Assembly: GCF_900230225.1 (NCBI RefSeq)
Contig: NZ_OCNH01000005.1
Location: forward strand, 310,001 to 374,000
DNA: 64,000 bases
Direction of reading: 5' to 3'
Source of the DNA: Spirosoma fluviale
GTDB taxonomy: Bacteria > Bacteroidota > Bacteroidia > Cytophagales > Spirosomataceae
The stretch's first letter is position 1. Each line of letters opens with the position of its first letter. Of this stretch, positions 50,125 to 58,745 are shown one piece after another. The translations under genes were made by a program, and so were the position numbers. The notes under the pieces were generated by a model, which was given only the letters and a program-made list of their open reading frames with translations, searched no databases and was not told the DNA's origin.

Positions 50125-51426
50125 TTACTGAAAGTGTGCATGGTCGAGTAACATTACCGCGTTTTCCTGCGACGATATTTTGATGTAGCGTAACAGCATC
50201 TTTTCCGAACGGTGTCCTGTAATCTTCATAATGGCAACAGGTGGCACTTTCGCGAGGTAGGCGTTTGTAGCAAATGAACGTCGGGCTGTATGAGTCCCTA
50301 CCAATTCCCACTTTGCAGGATATCGGGTTTCATTGGCTCCGCCCTTTGTCCGGCTCACTTCAATCCGTTCTGTAAGTCCCGCCCGTTTGCATAATTCCTT
50401 TAGATGGTCATTAAGCCGTTGATTACTGATAGGGCGGGGTGGCACTCCGTTGTATTTAGCGACGATAGCGAGGACTTTGGAGTTTAGCGGTATAGAAACT
50501 CGTTCGGAGGTTTTGAGCGTGTTACGCGTCAAAATACGGTCTTTGATATTCTCCGCCCGAAGGTGCATGAAGTCTGAGAACCTCAACCCCGTATAACAAC
50601 CAATCAAAAACAAATCTCTTGCCTTATCCAGACCTGGCGTACTGGTCAGGTTGAGGTTATAAAGTTTCGTCAGTTCGGTTTCTGTCAGATATACGCTATC
50701 AACGTCCTCCGAGAACTTTTTAAAGTCCTTATGCTCAAATATGGTGTTTGTATGTAGCCCGTCGCCGTGTGCCTGTTTCAGCATCACTTTTAAATCTTTC
50801 ATCAGCGACCCTACATAATTGAGCGTTAACCCGCGCCCGGTTAGCCAACCTTTGAAATTATTATAAAACTCAAGGCTATACGCGGGGTAGTCAATTTTCT
50901 GCCCTGTAGCATTGCTGTAGTCCTGTAACAACCTTTTTAGTTTGAGGTATCCCGCGAGGGTGTAGGGGGAGTAGTGAGTACTTTTTGCATTGAGCCGACG
51001 ACCGGCGCGGCCCTCATCAACAAATCGTTCAATAAACTGCATGAACGTTTCCTGAGCCGTTACAACAACCGGTGCGGGTTTAATTTTCTGAACGTGTCCT
51101 AGTTCTGCGTTGAGGTGCTGTTTTAAAATGGTATTGTCCAGAGAGACAGTAGCCAGTTGTAGCCGGGTTAATATCTTCTTTAACGCGGCTCTATGTCGGT
51201 CGAGTCCTGCGTTGATCGTCTGGTAAGTTTCCCGGTCTGCGCGGCCCTTTTGATTTGTGTAGGCGCGTTGATCCTCTGTGTTCCACTGATAGGGGTCTAT
51301 GGTTAGTCCCGTTGAATACACGAAGCGCGTGTTATTGTAGCGGTAAACTAGGGAAATGAGGGTAGGGCGGTCAGCGCGAGGGTCTTTGAGCAAGAACTTT
51401 ATGTTCTCATCTGTAATCGTTTTCAT
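50125..51426 (-). CDS. Tyrosine recombinase/integrase
   Basis: A 433-residue site-specific integrase of the Bacteroidota type. Domains in order: an arm-binding region (1-100), a SAM-like core-binding domain (~115-215) and the catalytic domain with the first arginine in GCYTGLRFSDFMHL, HTARRSFATNAY (H-x-x-R), a histidine in ITGHRSEKM and the nucleophile tyrosine in LLRYIKI. All catalytic residues are present. It lies beside the tRNA-Arg gene in which the element is inserted, and its gene is 50 bp from the GTTGACGG sites. Confidence 0.95.
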   Translation of the reverse strand: MKTITDENIKFLLKDPRADRPTLISLVYRYNNTRFVYSTGLTIDPYQWNTEDQRAYTNQKGRADRETYQTINAGLDRHRAALKKILTRLQLATVSLDNTILKQHLNAELGHVQKIKPAPVVVTAQETFMQFIERFVDEGRAGRRLNAKSTHYSPYTLAGYLKLKRLLQDYSNATGQKIDYPAYSLEFYNNFKGWLTGRGLTLNYVGSLMKDLKVMLKQAHGDGLHTNTIFEHKDFKKFSEDVDSVYLTETELTKLYNLNLTSTPGLDKARDLFLIGCYTGLRFSDFMHLRAENIKDRILTRNTLKTSERVSIPLNSKVLAIVAKYNGVPPRPISNQRLNDHLKELCKRAGLTERIEVSRTKGGANETRYPAKWELVGTHTARRSFATNAYLAKVPPVAIMKITGHRSEKMLLRYIKISSQENAVMLLDHAHFQ

Positions 51427-51475
51427 TGGTCTAACTTGGTTTGGTCAGTACCAAGTTACAAACAATATCAATCCA

Positions 51476-51508
51476 GTTGACGGATTGGTTGACGGATTTA
51501 GTTGACGA
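51476..51508 (+). promoter_or_regulatory. Right-end arm-type recombinase sites (GTTGACGG)
   Basis: Copies of gttgacgg begin at 51476 and 51488, with a third, gttgacga, at 51501. They match the octamers at 45298-45369 in sequence, direction and 12-bp phase. Confidence 0.75.
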
Positions 51509-51540
51509 AACTGTATTTCTTTTAATAAAGTACCGAAAAG

Positions 51541-51600
51541 GAAAAAGGCTAATCAGTTGATTTTGAGCTACATTAACTCTAATCCTGATTAGCCTTTTTC
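51541..51600 (-). terminator. Element-borne terminator for tRNA-Arg
   Basis: A perfect 16-bp stem, gaaaaaggctaatcag / ctgattagcctttttc, 10 bp from the tRNA 3' end. It replaces the original terminator (45191-45227) that was moved to the other side of the insertion. Confidence 0.82.
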
Positions 51601-51607
51601 CTTAATT

Positions 51608-51623
51608 TGTGCTCCCGAAGGGA
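51608..51623. repeat. attR core in the tRNA-Arg 3' end
   Basis: The 16-bp core tgtgctcccgaaggga, identical to 45234-45249; it covers the acceptor-stem 3' strand and the start of the T arm. Confidence 0.9.
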
Positions 51624-51681
51624 TTCGAACCCCTATCGTCGGTACCGGAAACCGAAATTCTATCCATTGAACTACGGAAGC
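51610..51681 (-). tRNA. tRNA-Arg (anticodon CCG)
   Basis: A 72-nt cloverleaf on the minus strand. Acceptor stem GCTTCCG / CGGGAGC with discriminator A; D stem GTTC / GAAT; anticodon stem TCGGT / ACCGA around TTCCGGT, giving anticodon CCG (reads CGG); T stem AGGGG / CCCTT with loop TTCGAAT. The CCA end is not encoded. The gene is the insertion site of the element to its left and keeps a complete sequence. Confidence 0.95.
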
Positions 51682-51705
51682 AGGCAATGTCCCTGTTTGG
51701 GAGTG

Positions 51706-51737
51706 CAAATATAGCAGATTACACCACTAAAACGCAA
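51706..51737 (-). promoter_or_regulatory. Promoter of tRNA-Arg
   Basis: On the minus strand TTG at 51737-51735, 21 bases, then TATATTTG at 51713-51706: an exact match to the Bacteroidota form TTG-N17-23-TAnnTTTG, 25 bp before the tRNA 5' end. Confidence 0.78.
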
Positions 51738-51759
51738 GTTGTTTTCGAAACAACTGGCA

Positions 51760-51788
51760 GGGATTACGCCATTATTTAGCGTAATCCC
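51760..51788 (-). terminator. Terminator of the RNase R gene
   Basis: A perfect 10-bp stem gggattacgc / gcgtaatccc with a 9-base loop, 8 bp beyond the rnr stop. A second small hairpin (agttgtttt / aaacaact) follows at 51737-51755 and overlaps the -33 box of the tRNA promoter. Confidence 0.7.
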
Positions 51789-51796
51789 CGCAAACA

Positions 51797-54280
51797 CTAG
51801 CGCCGTCCGCGTCCTCCGCGCCGGTTTTCACCTTTCGCAGCTACGCTTTCTTTGCCTCGTCCACCGCCCGAGCGGGACGACGATGCCCCACGCGAACTAC
51901 CTGACCGGCTGCTGTCGCTGCGGACCGACCGACGACCGGAGCCCGCATCGGTAGCCCGACCGGCACTGTCGCTGACGAGCGCGAAGTCCATGCTTCGGCG
52001 GGCGAGGTTGGTTTCTTTCACCCGTACCACCACGGCATCGCCAAAGGTGTACATCTTTTTGGTACGGCTGCCAATGATGCGGTAGTTGTCCCGGTCGAAT
52101 TCGTAGAAGTCGTCGCTCAGGTCCTGCATACGCACGAGACCCTCGCAACTGTTCTCGGTGATTTCTACGAAGATACCGAACTCCGTAACGCCTGAGATGA
52201 CACCCTCAAACACCTGATCGGGAGCCATCCGGCTCATGAACTCAACCTGTTTGTACTTGATGCTGGCCCGTTCCGCATCGGAAGCCATTTTCTCCCGTTC
52301 CGACGAATGCCGACATTTCTCTTCGTATTCGTCGCGATCGGCGGGTTTGCCTTTGTCCAGGTAATGCTGCAACAGGCGGTGCGCCATCATGTCGGGATAA
52401 CGACGGATGGGAGAGGTGAAGTGCGAATACCGTTTAAAGGCCAACCCGAAGTGTCCCAGGTCTTCGGTGCTGTACCGCGCCTTCGACATGGTTCGTACGG
52501 CCAGTTGCTGTAGCATATTGGCTTCCGGCTTGCCCTCGATGCTCGCCATAAACCGGTTCATGGAGTTTGACAGATGCTCATCGTCGACGTTGAGTTTGTA
52601 CCCCAACTTCCGGGCGAAATCCGAGAAACTGCGCAATTTATCCTCGGCCGGGGATTCGTGTACCCGGTAAACCATCGTGTTCTCTTCACCGCCTTTGTTG
52701 CGTTTCGAGAGTGAGTGCACAAACTCGGCCACCCGTTTGTTCGCCAGCAGCATAAACTCTTCGATGAGCTTGTTCGTGTCCTGCCGAATCTTCGGGTAAA
52801 CGGCCAGCGGAACGCCATTCTCGTCGAGCCGGAAACGCACCTCAACCGTTTCAAAGTTGATCGCTCCGTTTTTAAAACGCTCGTCGCGGAGTTTGTAGGC
52901 CAGCTCGTTCAGCAGGCGCAGCTCTTCTATGTAGTCGCCACTGTTGCTGTTGAGAATATCCTGTGCTTCTTCGTAGGCGAATCGGCGGTTGGAGTGGATG
53001 GCTGTTCGACCAAACCATTCATTCGCGATTTTGGCGTCGGGCGTCATCTCGAAAACGGCCGAGAAAGTCAGTTTGTCTTCGTTGGGACGCAGCGAGCACA
53101 GTCCGTTCGACAGTTTTTCTGGAAGCATGGGCACCACCCGATCAACGAGATAAACGGACGTTGCCCGTTTGAAGGCTTCTTCTTCCAGCTTCGAACCGGG
53201 TAGCACATAGTGGGTTACATCGGCGATGTGAATGCCAATTTCAAAGTTGCCATTATCAAGTATTTGTACCGACAGGGCATCATCGAAATCTTTAGCGTCA
53301 ATGGGGTCGATGGTGAAGGTCGTCACATCCCGCATGTCGCGCCGTTTAGCCAGATCCTTTTTCAGAATTTTGGTCGGGATGGCTTCGGCTTCTTTCTCCA
53401 CCTCGGCGGGGAAGTGAATGGGCAGGCCGAATTCTGCCAGAATCGCGTGCATTTCAGTGTTGTTCTGACCAGCCACGCCCAGTACCGTGATCACCTCGCC
53501 TTCAAACCGCTGTTTGCTGCTATTGGGGTCGGGGAATTTCGTCAGGCGAACAATGACCTTCTCGTTATCATTGGCACCACCGAGTTTTTCTTTCGGGATG
53601 AAAATGTCATCGTAGATTTTCTTGCTGTCGGGCACTACGAATCCGTAGGTTGGCCAGACTTCAATGCGGCCCACCAGTTCTGTACGGCCCCGCTCCACGA
53701 TGCTGGCCACTTTGCCTTCAATCCGGCGTCGGGTGGCATTACGGCCTCCATTGCGGGAGTCTTGAAGGCGCACCACGCGTACGCGGTCACCATCGACAGC
53801 CCCGGCGAGGTCGTCCGACGATACCCAAATATCATCATCGCGGTCGCGGACTGTGCCAGCGGCTGTATCGGGAATAACGAAGGCAAAGCGCGAGTTCACG
53901 TGGTCGACAACGCCTTCAATAATGTTGGCGTCGGCATCTGCGCGGTAGCTACCGTCGGGCTGGCGCACAATTGTGCCTTCGTCGGTAAGTTCACCAATGA
54001 GGCCGTGCATGATAAGTTTCATGCGCCGGTCGCTGGTGTCGAAATGCTCGAGAACCTGCTCCTGCGTAAACGATTGTTGGTCGTTAATCTGGAAAAACGC
54101 CATAATGTCGTTTTTCATCTCGTCCAGAAACGAGTCGGCCTGCTGAATAGGACGACCGTGGCTTTTGCCTGATTTTTCTACCCCTTTTTCGCGTGGGCGT
54201 GCGGTGTTGGACTGCCGACCGGTCGGTTGGCTGGCGGCATCCTTTGTATAGTTAGTTTGTTTCGGTTTTCCGTTTCTCAT
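51797..54280 (-). CDS. rnr: Ribonuclease R
   Basis: An 827-residue 3'-5' exoribonuclease. After a basic N-terminal tail (about residues 1-50) come an HTH-like segment, cold-shock domains, the RNB catalytic core (FTIDPIDAKDFDDALSV with metal-binding aspartates, around residue 335, then LVDRVVPMLPEKLSNGLCSL and FTSPIRRYPDMMAHR) and the S1 domain (FEGVISGVTEFGIFVEI). A low-complexity Arg/Ser/Gly tail closes the protein, as in Bacteroidota homologues. It degrades structured RNA and helps tmRNA-linked decay. Confidence 0.95.
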   Translation of the reverse strand: MRNGKPKQTNYTKDAASQPTGRQSNTARPREKGVEKSGKSHGRPIQQADSFLDEMKNDIMAFFQINDQQSFTQEQVLEHFDTSDRRMKLIMHGLIGELTDEGTIVRQPDGSYRADADANIIEGVVDHVNSRFAFVIPDTAAGTVRDRDDDIWVSSDDLAGAVDGDRVRVVRLQDSRNGGRNATRRRIEGKVASIVERGRTELVGRIEVWPTYGFVVPDSKKIYDDIFIPKEKLGGANDNEKVIVRLTKFPDPNSSKQRFEGEVITVLGVAGQNNTEMHAILAEFGLPIHFPAEVEKEAEAIPTKILKKDLAKRRDMRDVTTFTIDPIDAKDFDDALSVQILDNGNFEIGIHIADVTHYVLPGSKLEEEAFKRATSVYLVDRVVPMLPEKLSNGLCSLRPNEDKLTFSAVFEMTPDAKIANEWFGRTAIHSNRRFAYEEAQDILNSNSGDYIEELRLLNELAYKLRDERFKNGAINFETVEVRFRLDENGVPLAVYPKIRQDTNKLIEEFMLLANKRVAEFVHSLSKRNKGGEENTMVYRVHESPAEDKLRSFSDFARKLGYKLNVDDEHLSNSMNRFMASIEGKPEANMLQQLAVRTMSKARYSTEDLGHFGLAFKRYSHFTSPIRRYPDMMAHRLLQHYLDKGKPADRDEYEEKCRHSSEREKMASDAERASIKYKQVEFMSRMAPDQVFEGVISGVTEFGIFVEITENSCEGLVRMQDLSDDFYEFDRDNYRIIGSRTKKMYTFGDAVVVRVKETNLARRSMDFALVSDSAGRATDAGSGRRSVRSDSSRSGSSRGASSSRSGGGRGKESVAAKGENRRGGRGRR

Positions 54281-54485
54281 GTTACTTGCCGGACGTTATT
54301 GGCCCGACTAAAAATTATGGACTGCTGTTGCAGTTATTCGTTATAAAGTTGTTGGTCATTGAGTTCCTGTCGTTTGGGTTAGGGCTATCAATGTCGAGAG
54401 GAGTAAGGCTAAAACTCAAACGGCACTTTATTGTTGAGTGGATTCACTATCAACTAATAACGGATAACCAATCCCTAAAGGCAAC

Positions 54486-55223
54486 TTAGTCACTCATAAC
54501 AATGTGCTCGTCGGCCACGAGCGGGGCACCCACCATCTTCAGGTAAACCTGCACCAGCATCACCATCGAGTCGCGGGCGTACTTTTCAATACGGGGCCAG
54601 TCGTGTTCGCGGTAATACACCTCGCTGGTGCGGTCGCCGGTCCATTCGAGGGGGCGGGTGGGTACATTGAGAACGGCAGCCAGCAAATCGAGGGGCACAA
54701 AATGCCGTTTATCGCCAAACTGCCAGTACTCAAGCGTGTCGCGGTGGGGAATATCCCAGGGTTTCTTGCCGGAAATCTGCAGGGCCGGTGGTAGTGGAAG
54801 TCCATTGGCCATCAGCCGCCGACACAGATATGGGAAGTCAAATTCCTTGCCATTGTGTGCGCAAAGGGTCAGTTCGCCGGGTGGGTACCGGTTCACGATG
54901 GCCAGAAACTCCGTTAGCAGCGGAACTTCGTCGTCATTGCTCAGCAACTTGACCTTCAGGTGGGGTTTGTCGTCGTCATCGAAAAACAGCCCACCTACCC
55001 CAATGCAGATGATCTTGCCAAATTCGGCAAAGAACGAGGCCCTCCGGTCGTACCAGCCTGCGGCCGAAAGTTCATCATCATTTTTAAAATACCGGCTTTT
55101 CTCTTCCCACTGCCGCTGCAAACGGGGATCGACCGATAGGAGCGATGGCTCTCCCGCCACCGTTTTAAGGTCGATAAACAAGAAGTTTTTAAGACGACGT
55201 TTCCAGGAGACGGGTTGAGGCAT
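54486..55223 (-). CDS. 3'-5' exonuclease-like (DEDDy) protein with altered first motif
   Basis: A 245-residue protein of the predicted 3'-5' exonuclease family related to the PolB proofreading domain. Motif II (LCAHNGKEFDFPYL) and motif III (YARDSMVML) are kept, and the 'AEFGKIICIGVG' strand is standard. Motif I, normally DxE, reads FIDLKTVA here: lysine (AAA) replaces the metal-binding glutamate. The protein may therefore be catalytically impaired or use another ligand. The first ATG is used. The 205 bp to rnr hold no gene. Confidence 0.8.
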   Translation of the reverse strand: MPQPVSWKRRLKNFLFIDLKTVAGEPSLLSVDPRLQRQWEEKSRYFKNDDELSAAGWYDRRASFFAEFGKIICIGVGGLFFDDDDKPHLKVKLLSNDDEVPLLTEFLAIVNRYPPGELTLCAHNGKEFDFPYLCRRLMANGLPLPPALQISGKKPWDIPHRDTLEYWQFGDKRHFVPLDLLAAVLNVPTRPLEWTGDRTSEVYYREHDWPRIEKYARDSMVMLVQVYLKMVGAPLVADEHIVMSD

Positions 55224-55274
55224 AGGGTATTTTGAGTAGCGCGGGTAGTGGGTAACGCAGCCTGTCCGCGTTAC

Positions 55275-55679
55275 TTAAGCGTGCAGAATTCCCTCCAGAC
55301 CCAGCGCGGGGATAGTTACAAGATTTTCTTCGACAATGCTGTCGGGCACGAAGATGAATTTCTTGTCGAAAATCTGCTCGTCAATGAAATAGCTGACCCA
55401 GTATTCATTGTTCAGGTGAAATACGTCGGGCATGATCGTTTCGACAACCTCATGGGCACCGGGCATCACTTCGACGAAAAAATGCCGTAAGGTCGACGTT
55501 TTCTGCTCTTCATCATTCTTAAGCCCGTATCCTTTCGAGGTAACGAAGACTGTTTTAATCGGCACGTCGTTTTGATTAATCAGAAACACCTGCCAGTCAT
55601 ACCCTCCAAGGACATTCTCTTTACGGGCAATTACTATCTGTACGCCCTCAACGGGCAAAAAATTAATGTCTTTTTTCAT
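55275..55679 (-). CDS. Conserved hypothetical protein
   Basis: A 134-residue soluble protein with no recognised motif. It is beta-rich (WQVFLINQNDVPIKTVFVTSKGYG, HFFVEVMPGAHEVVETIMPD, YWVSYFIDEQIFDKKFIFVPD), and similar proteins are widespread in Bacteroidota without a known role. The ATG at 55677-55679 is preferred over a weak start six bases upstream. It lies between lipB and the exonuclease-like gene on the same strand. Confidence 0.75.
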   Translation of the reverse strand: MKKDINFLPVEGVQIVIARKENVLGGYDWQVFLINQNDVPIKTVFVTSKGYGLKNDEEQKTSTLRHFFVEVMPGAHEVVETIMPDVFHLNNEYWVSYFIDEQIFDKKFIFVPDSIVEENLVTIPALGLEGILHA

Positions 55680-55761
55680 TGTCAAGGTTTAGATAAAAGC
55701 AAGGCTGTAAAGATGATTCCGGGTCATGTCCGGGCATCGGGCCACGTCTTGTATCGCGATC

Positions 55762-56499
55762 TCACTGAGTAACCGGTTCCATGTCAAACAGCGTAAACAG
55801 ATGCTGTTGTACTTTGTCTGACACCTCGTCCAGCGGCACCTCATGACCCAACTCAAGCGCGAGTGAGGTAACGGCTTTGTCGGTGATGCCACAGGGGACA
55901 ATATGGTTAAAATAACTCAAATCTGTATTAACGTTCAGGGCGAAACCGTGCATCGTTACCCAACGGCTTGCCTTAACGCCCAATGCGCAGATTTTTCGGG
56001 GGTTGATTCCGCCCACATCGAGCCAGACGCCCGTGAGCCGTTCGGCCCCAGCGCCTTCGATTCTGCCTGCCTGCAAACCATAATCTGCCAGCGTCAGAAT
56101 GATGCTTTCTTCCAGCAGCCGCATGTAACGATGAATGTCCGTGAAGAAATTATCCAGATCCAGAATTGGGTAACCCACCAACTGGCCGGGACCATGGTAG
56201 GTGATATCGCCCCCGCGCCGAATCTTGAAAAGCGATGCGCCAAACTCCGAAGCCAGCCGGGTTTCATCGACCAGAAGGTTTTCCTCATGCCCACTCGTGC
56301 CAATGGTATATACGTGTGGGTGTTCGCAGAAGAGCAGGTAATTGGCAGTCGGTTGCTGTTCATCCGGGGAAACGGCACGGTTCGCCAATTTCTGATCGAC
56401 GATGGTGGCGAACAGACGTTCCTGTTCATCCCAGGCTTCCTGATACGCGATGGAGCCTAATTTACGAACGTCAACTTGTTTATTAATAACCCTATTCAT
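55762..56499 (-). CDS. lipB: Lipoyl(octanoyl) transferase
   Basis: A 245-residue enzyme that transfers octanoyl from ACP to the lipoyl domains of 2-oxoacid dehydrogenases. The family signature is HPHVYTIGTSGHEENLL, then RGGDITYHGPGQLVGYPILDL, KICALGVKASRWVTMHGFALNVN with the catalytic lysine and IVPCGI with the catalytic cysteine. The start may be 56499 (MNRVINKQVD) or 56526; the former is used. It is divergent from yraN. Confidence 0.92.
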   Translation of the reverse strand: MNRVINKQVDVRKLGSIAYQEAWDEQERLFATIVDQKLANRAVSPDEQQPTANYLLFCEHPHVYTIGTSGHEENLLVDETRLASEFGASLFKIRRGGDITYHGPGQLVGYPILDLDNFFTDIHRYMRLLEESIILTLADYGLQAGRIEGAGAERLTGVWLDVGGINPRKICALGVKASRWVTMHGFALNVNTDLSYFNHIVPCGITDKAVTSLALELGHEVPLDEVSDKVQQHLFTLFDMEPVTQ

Positions 56500-56600
56500 T
56501 GCTTTACGTAGGAACCAGCCTTTCATAAGGCAACTTCCTTATATTAACAATCAGACGGGCCTGTTTCGTTCGATTTTGTCTCCGTAACCTACTTAAACTG

Positions 56601-56954
56601 ATGGCACAGCACAATGAAACCGGCAAACAGGGTGAAGCGGAAGCCGCCCGTTACCTGCGCGAAAAAGGCTATGAAATTATGGCCCAAAACTACCGCTACC
56701 AACATGCGGAGATTGACCTGATCGCCAAAAAAGGGAAAATAATGGTCTTTGCCGAAGTCAAAACCCGAACGAATGTCAGTTACGGGAATCCGGAGGAGTT
56801 TGTGTCCTATACGAAGGCTAAACTGATTATGAAAGCGGCTGAACACTACATATTCGCTCACGGCTGGTTTCATGATGTTCGGTTCGACATCATTGCTATT
56901 ACCCTTGTGAATAACGAGCCTCAGGTGAAACACATTGAAGATGCATTCGCCTGA
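56601..56954 (+). CDS. YraN family protein (UPF0102)
   Basis: A 117-residue protein with a PD-(D/E)XK-like core. The motif HAEIDLIAKKGKIMVFAEVKTR is the nuclease-type D-x(n)-ExK pattern. The family is often placed near division or ribonuclease genes but its function is not known. The start ATG at 56601 gives the usual N-terminus (AQHNETGKQGEAEAARYL). It is divergent from lipB, with about 100 bp between. Confidence 0.9.
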   Translation: MAQHNETGKQGEAEAARYLREKGYEIMAQNYRYQHAEIDLIAKKGKIMVFAEVKTRTNVSYGNPEEFVSYTKAKLIMKAAEHYIFAHGWFHDVRFDIIAITLVNNEPQVKHIEDAFA

Positions 56955-57033
56955 ACCTGACTACGTGTATACACATCCAGCATTATGGCTTGGAAGGCGA
57001 GAAGCCGGGTTATGTGCTTACCTGCCCGTTTCA

Positions 57034-57528
57034 CTACCGCCTTTTAAGTCGATACGATACCCCCTCTTCCGATTCGAGCATTAGTTCACCTTTCTGGAGC
57101 GTCGCCTTTACAATACTATTTACAGGGATTGTCTGTTCCACAAACTGTCGGCTACTTTTCAGTAAGGGCGGTGTATCGATACTATACGTGCCATGTCGGG
57201 TAACATCGGTGTTAAGTTTGCCCTGCATGGTGGCGATCACTTTACCGGTATTGTCCTTTAAACGTAGTTGGCTGCCTGCAATTTCCAGGTAAACCGGTGA
57301 AGCCTGTTCCTGATGGTACTGAATCCAGTCGCATAGGTTATGTATCCGGGTAGGCTGAAAGTGCGCACCCTCGTCATCCAGATGGTTCCAGTCGTAGGTG
57401 TCGCCCGTTGATGTGTTGGTAATGCGCCATTGCCCATCCATAGGGTTTTCGCTTCGGCACTGGCCAAACAAGCCAATGACACCTGAAAAGAATAACAGGC
57501 TCGTAGTCCTGAGTATCGTTTTTTGCAT
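57034..57528 (-). CDS. Lipoprotein of unknown function, end of the caspase operon
   Basis: A 164-residue protein with a signal sequence ending in a lipobox (LLFFSGVIGLFGQC, cysteine about residue 24), so it is expected to be a membrane-attached lipoprotein. The rest is beta-rich (GQWRITNTSTGDTYDWNHLD; GTYSIDTPPLLKSSRQFVEQ; ELMLESEEGVSYRL) like lipocalin-type extracellular domains. It is the last gene of the minus-strand group containing the caspase fusions. The ATG at 57526-57528 is used. Confidence 0.78.
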   Translation of the reverse strand: MQKTILRTTSLLFFSGVIGLFGQCRSENPMDGQWRITNTSTGDTYDWNHLDDEGAHFQPTRIHNLCDWIQYHQEQASPVYLEIAGSQLRLKDNTGKVIATMQGKLNTDVTRHGTYSIDTPPLLKSSRQFVEQTIPVNSIVKATLQKGELMLESEEGVSYRLKRR

Positions 57529-57570
57529 CGGTGCGTTTGGGCGTATGGTTGTCGAATCCATCGAGACTAG

Positions 57571-58722
57571 TTAGAATTTAGGGGGCGTTGTTAGTTTTTG
57601 GCGCTTTTGTTCGCAGCTGTCGATCTGTTTCTGAACCGCATTCTTGTTTTCCGGCTTCAGTTGGCTGTATTGCCTGAAACGATCTAAGGCTGCCTGGTAC
57701 TGAACAATTGCTTCTTGGACCTTCCCATTATCTTCAAGTTTTTTGGCTTTATGGAAAGCCGTCATCCCCGTCTCCCGATACCATTCGGCGGGCTGACCTG
57801 CCTTTGTTTTTGAATTTGGTGTCCTGTTATTGTTATCCACTTGTGGCGGTCCCGAATCGGCTGATGGCGGCAAGGGCTCGCGCGACGTTGAGTCTGCTTC
57901 GACGGTTTCGGGCGTGGTTTGTATTGAATCTACCAAAGCAGGAAGTGGCCTTTCGGCAACAGGAGTAGAATCGACTGGGAGCACCCGGAGCGTGTCGGGC
58001 ATAGCCTGGGTGGTATCCTGAGCAACCGGCTCATCGGTCGGAAACGGGAGCCAACCCTGATAAACGGCCCATACCAAGCCCGCCATCAGGCCCGTTATCA
58101 GGGCAATGCCTAGTCTGGCCCATAACGGATTCGGGATTGGCGGAATTGGCGGGGGCGGTGTTTCACGTACGCCCTGGGTCCATACCAGGCCAACCGGGTG
58201 CAAAAACGATTGGGTTATCAAAACATCCCACTGCTCGTTATTATCCCGGTACGCTTTAATCACCGATTCGGCTACACTGGAGCGGGTAGGGTCGGCCAGA
58301 ATAAGCGCACCGACGGGGAGTTGCAGAGTTTGGTCATTTGGGGCAATAGGTTGCAGTTGGTTGTTGTGTAGATAACAAAACTGAAAATTCCCCAGACTTA
58401 TCAGCACGGCCTTTCCGTCGGTACTGGCCCAGAACAGCCCCACACCCTCAGTAATCTCATCGTCTGAAAAAGGGCAGGGCGAGCCTTTTGTTTGCTCGTA
58501 GCCTTGCCGAAACCAGCTCAGAAAACCGTCGAGGGCTTGTTGAAACTGTTCCATTGTGGGCGCTTCGGGGGTGCTGAGCAACGGAGCCAGGCGGGTGAGT
58601 AAATCGGTTGCTTTTCGACCCGTTGCCCCCGCCAAAGCGGTATGTGTCTGGGTGGGGGCTGCCTGTTGAAACGCTGTGTTGGGCCCCGATTGTGTATGTA
58701 GATGGTAGGTATAGGTAATCAT
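57571..58722 (-). CDS. Membrane protein with possible degenerate PP2C-like domain and helical C-terminus
   Basis: A 383-residue protein. The first ~190 residues contain GVGLFWASTDGKAVLISLGN followed by FQFCYLHNNQLQPIAP, which resembles strands of PP2C-type phosphatases, but the aspartate ligands are not evident. A transmembrane helix (LGIALITGLMAGLVWAVYQGWL) follows at about 210, then a Thr/Pro/Asp-rich linker and a C-terminal helical pair resembling TPR (WYRETGMTAFHKAKKLEDNG...). It lies between the lipoprotein gene and a tiny gene in the caspase operon and could bind or control those proteins. Confidence 0.6.
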   Translation of the reverse strand: MITYTYHLHTQSGPNTAFQQAAPTQTHTALAGATGRKATDLLTRLAPLLSTPEAPTMEQFQQALDGFLSWFRQGYEQTKGSPCPFSDDEITEGVGLFWASTDGKAVLISLGNFQFCYLHNNQLQPIAPNDQTLQLPVGALILADPTRSSVAESVIKAYRDNNEQWDVLITQSFLHPVGLVWTQGVRETPPPPIPPIPNPLWARLGIALITGLMAGLVWAVYQGWLPFPTDEPVAQDTTQAMPDTLRVLPVDSTPVAERPLPALVDSIQTTPETVEADSTSREPLPPSADSGPPQVDNNNRTPNSKTKAGQPAEWYRETGMTAFHKAKKLEDNGKVQEAIVQYQAALDRFRQYSQLKPENKNAVQKQIDSCEQKRQKLTTPPKF

Positions 58723-58745
58723 TTTAATGGCTGTACAATCGGTGG

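Larger units (their letters stand above)
45234..51623. mobile_element. 6.4-kb integrative element inserted in tRNA-Arg(CCG)
   Basis: The 3' end of the tRNA-Arg gene is duplicated: core tgtgctcccgaaggga at 45234-45249 and 51608-51623. Between them are an integrase next to the tRNA, an excisionase-like HTH protein, a gene II/X-like replication protein, a repeat array and four further genes, all on the minus strand. Base composition is lower in G+C than the chromosome. No relaxase, coat, Zot-type or secretion gene was seen, so it probably depends on a helper for transfer or is a replicative remnant. Confidence 0.9.

Noticed and set aside
46462..51426. Complete filamentous prophage
   Set aside because: Despite the gene II-like Rep, no Zot-type ATPase, coat or adsorption protein gene could be found; it is described as an integrative element instead.
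53210..54172. 320-residue open frame on the plus strand
   Set aside because: Antisense to RNase R, whose RNB motifs are certain.
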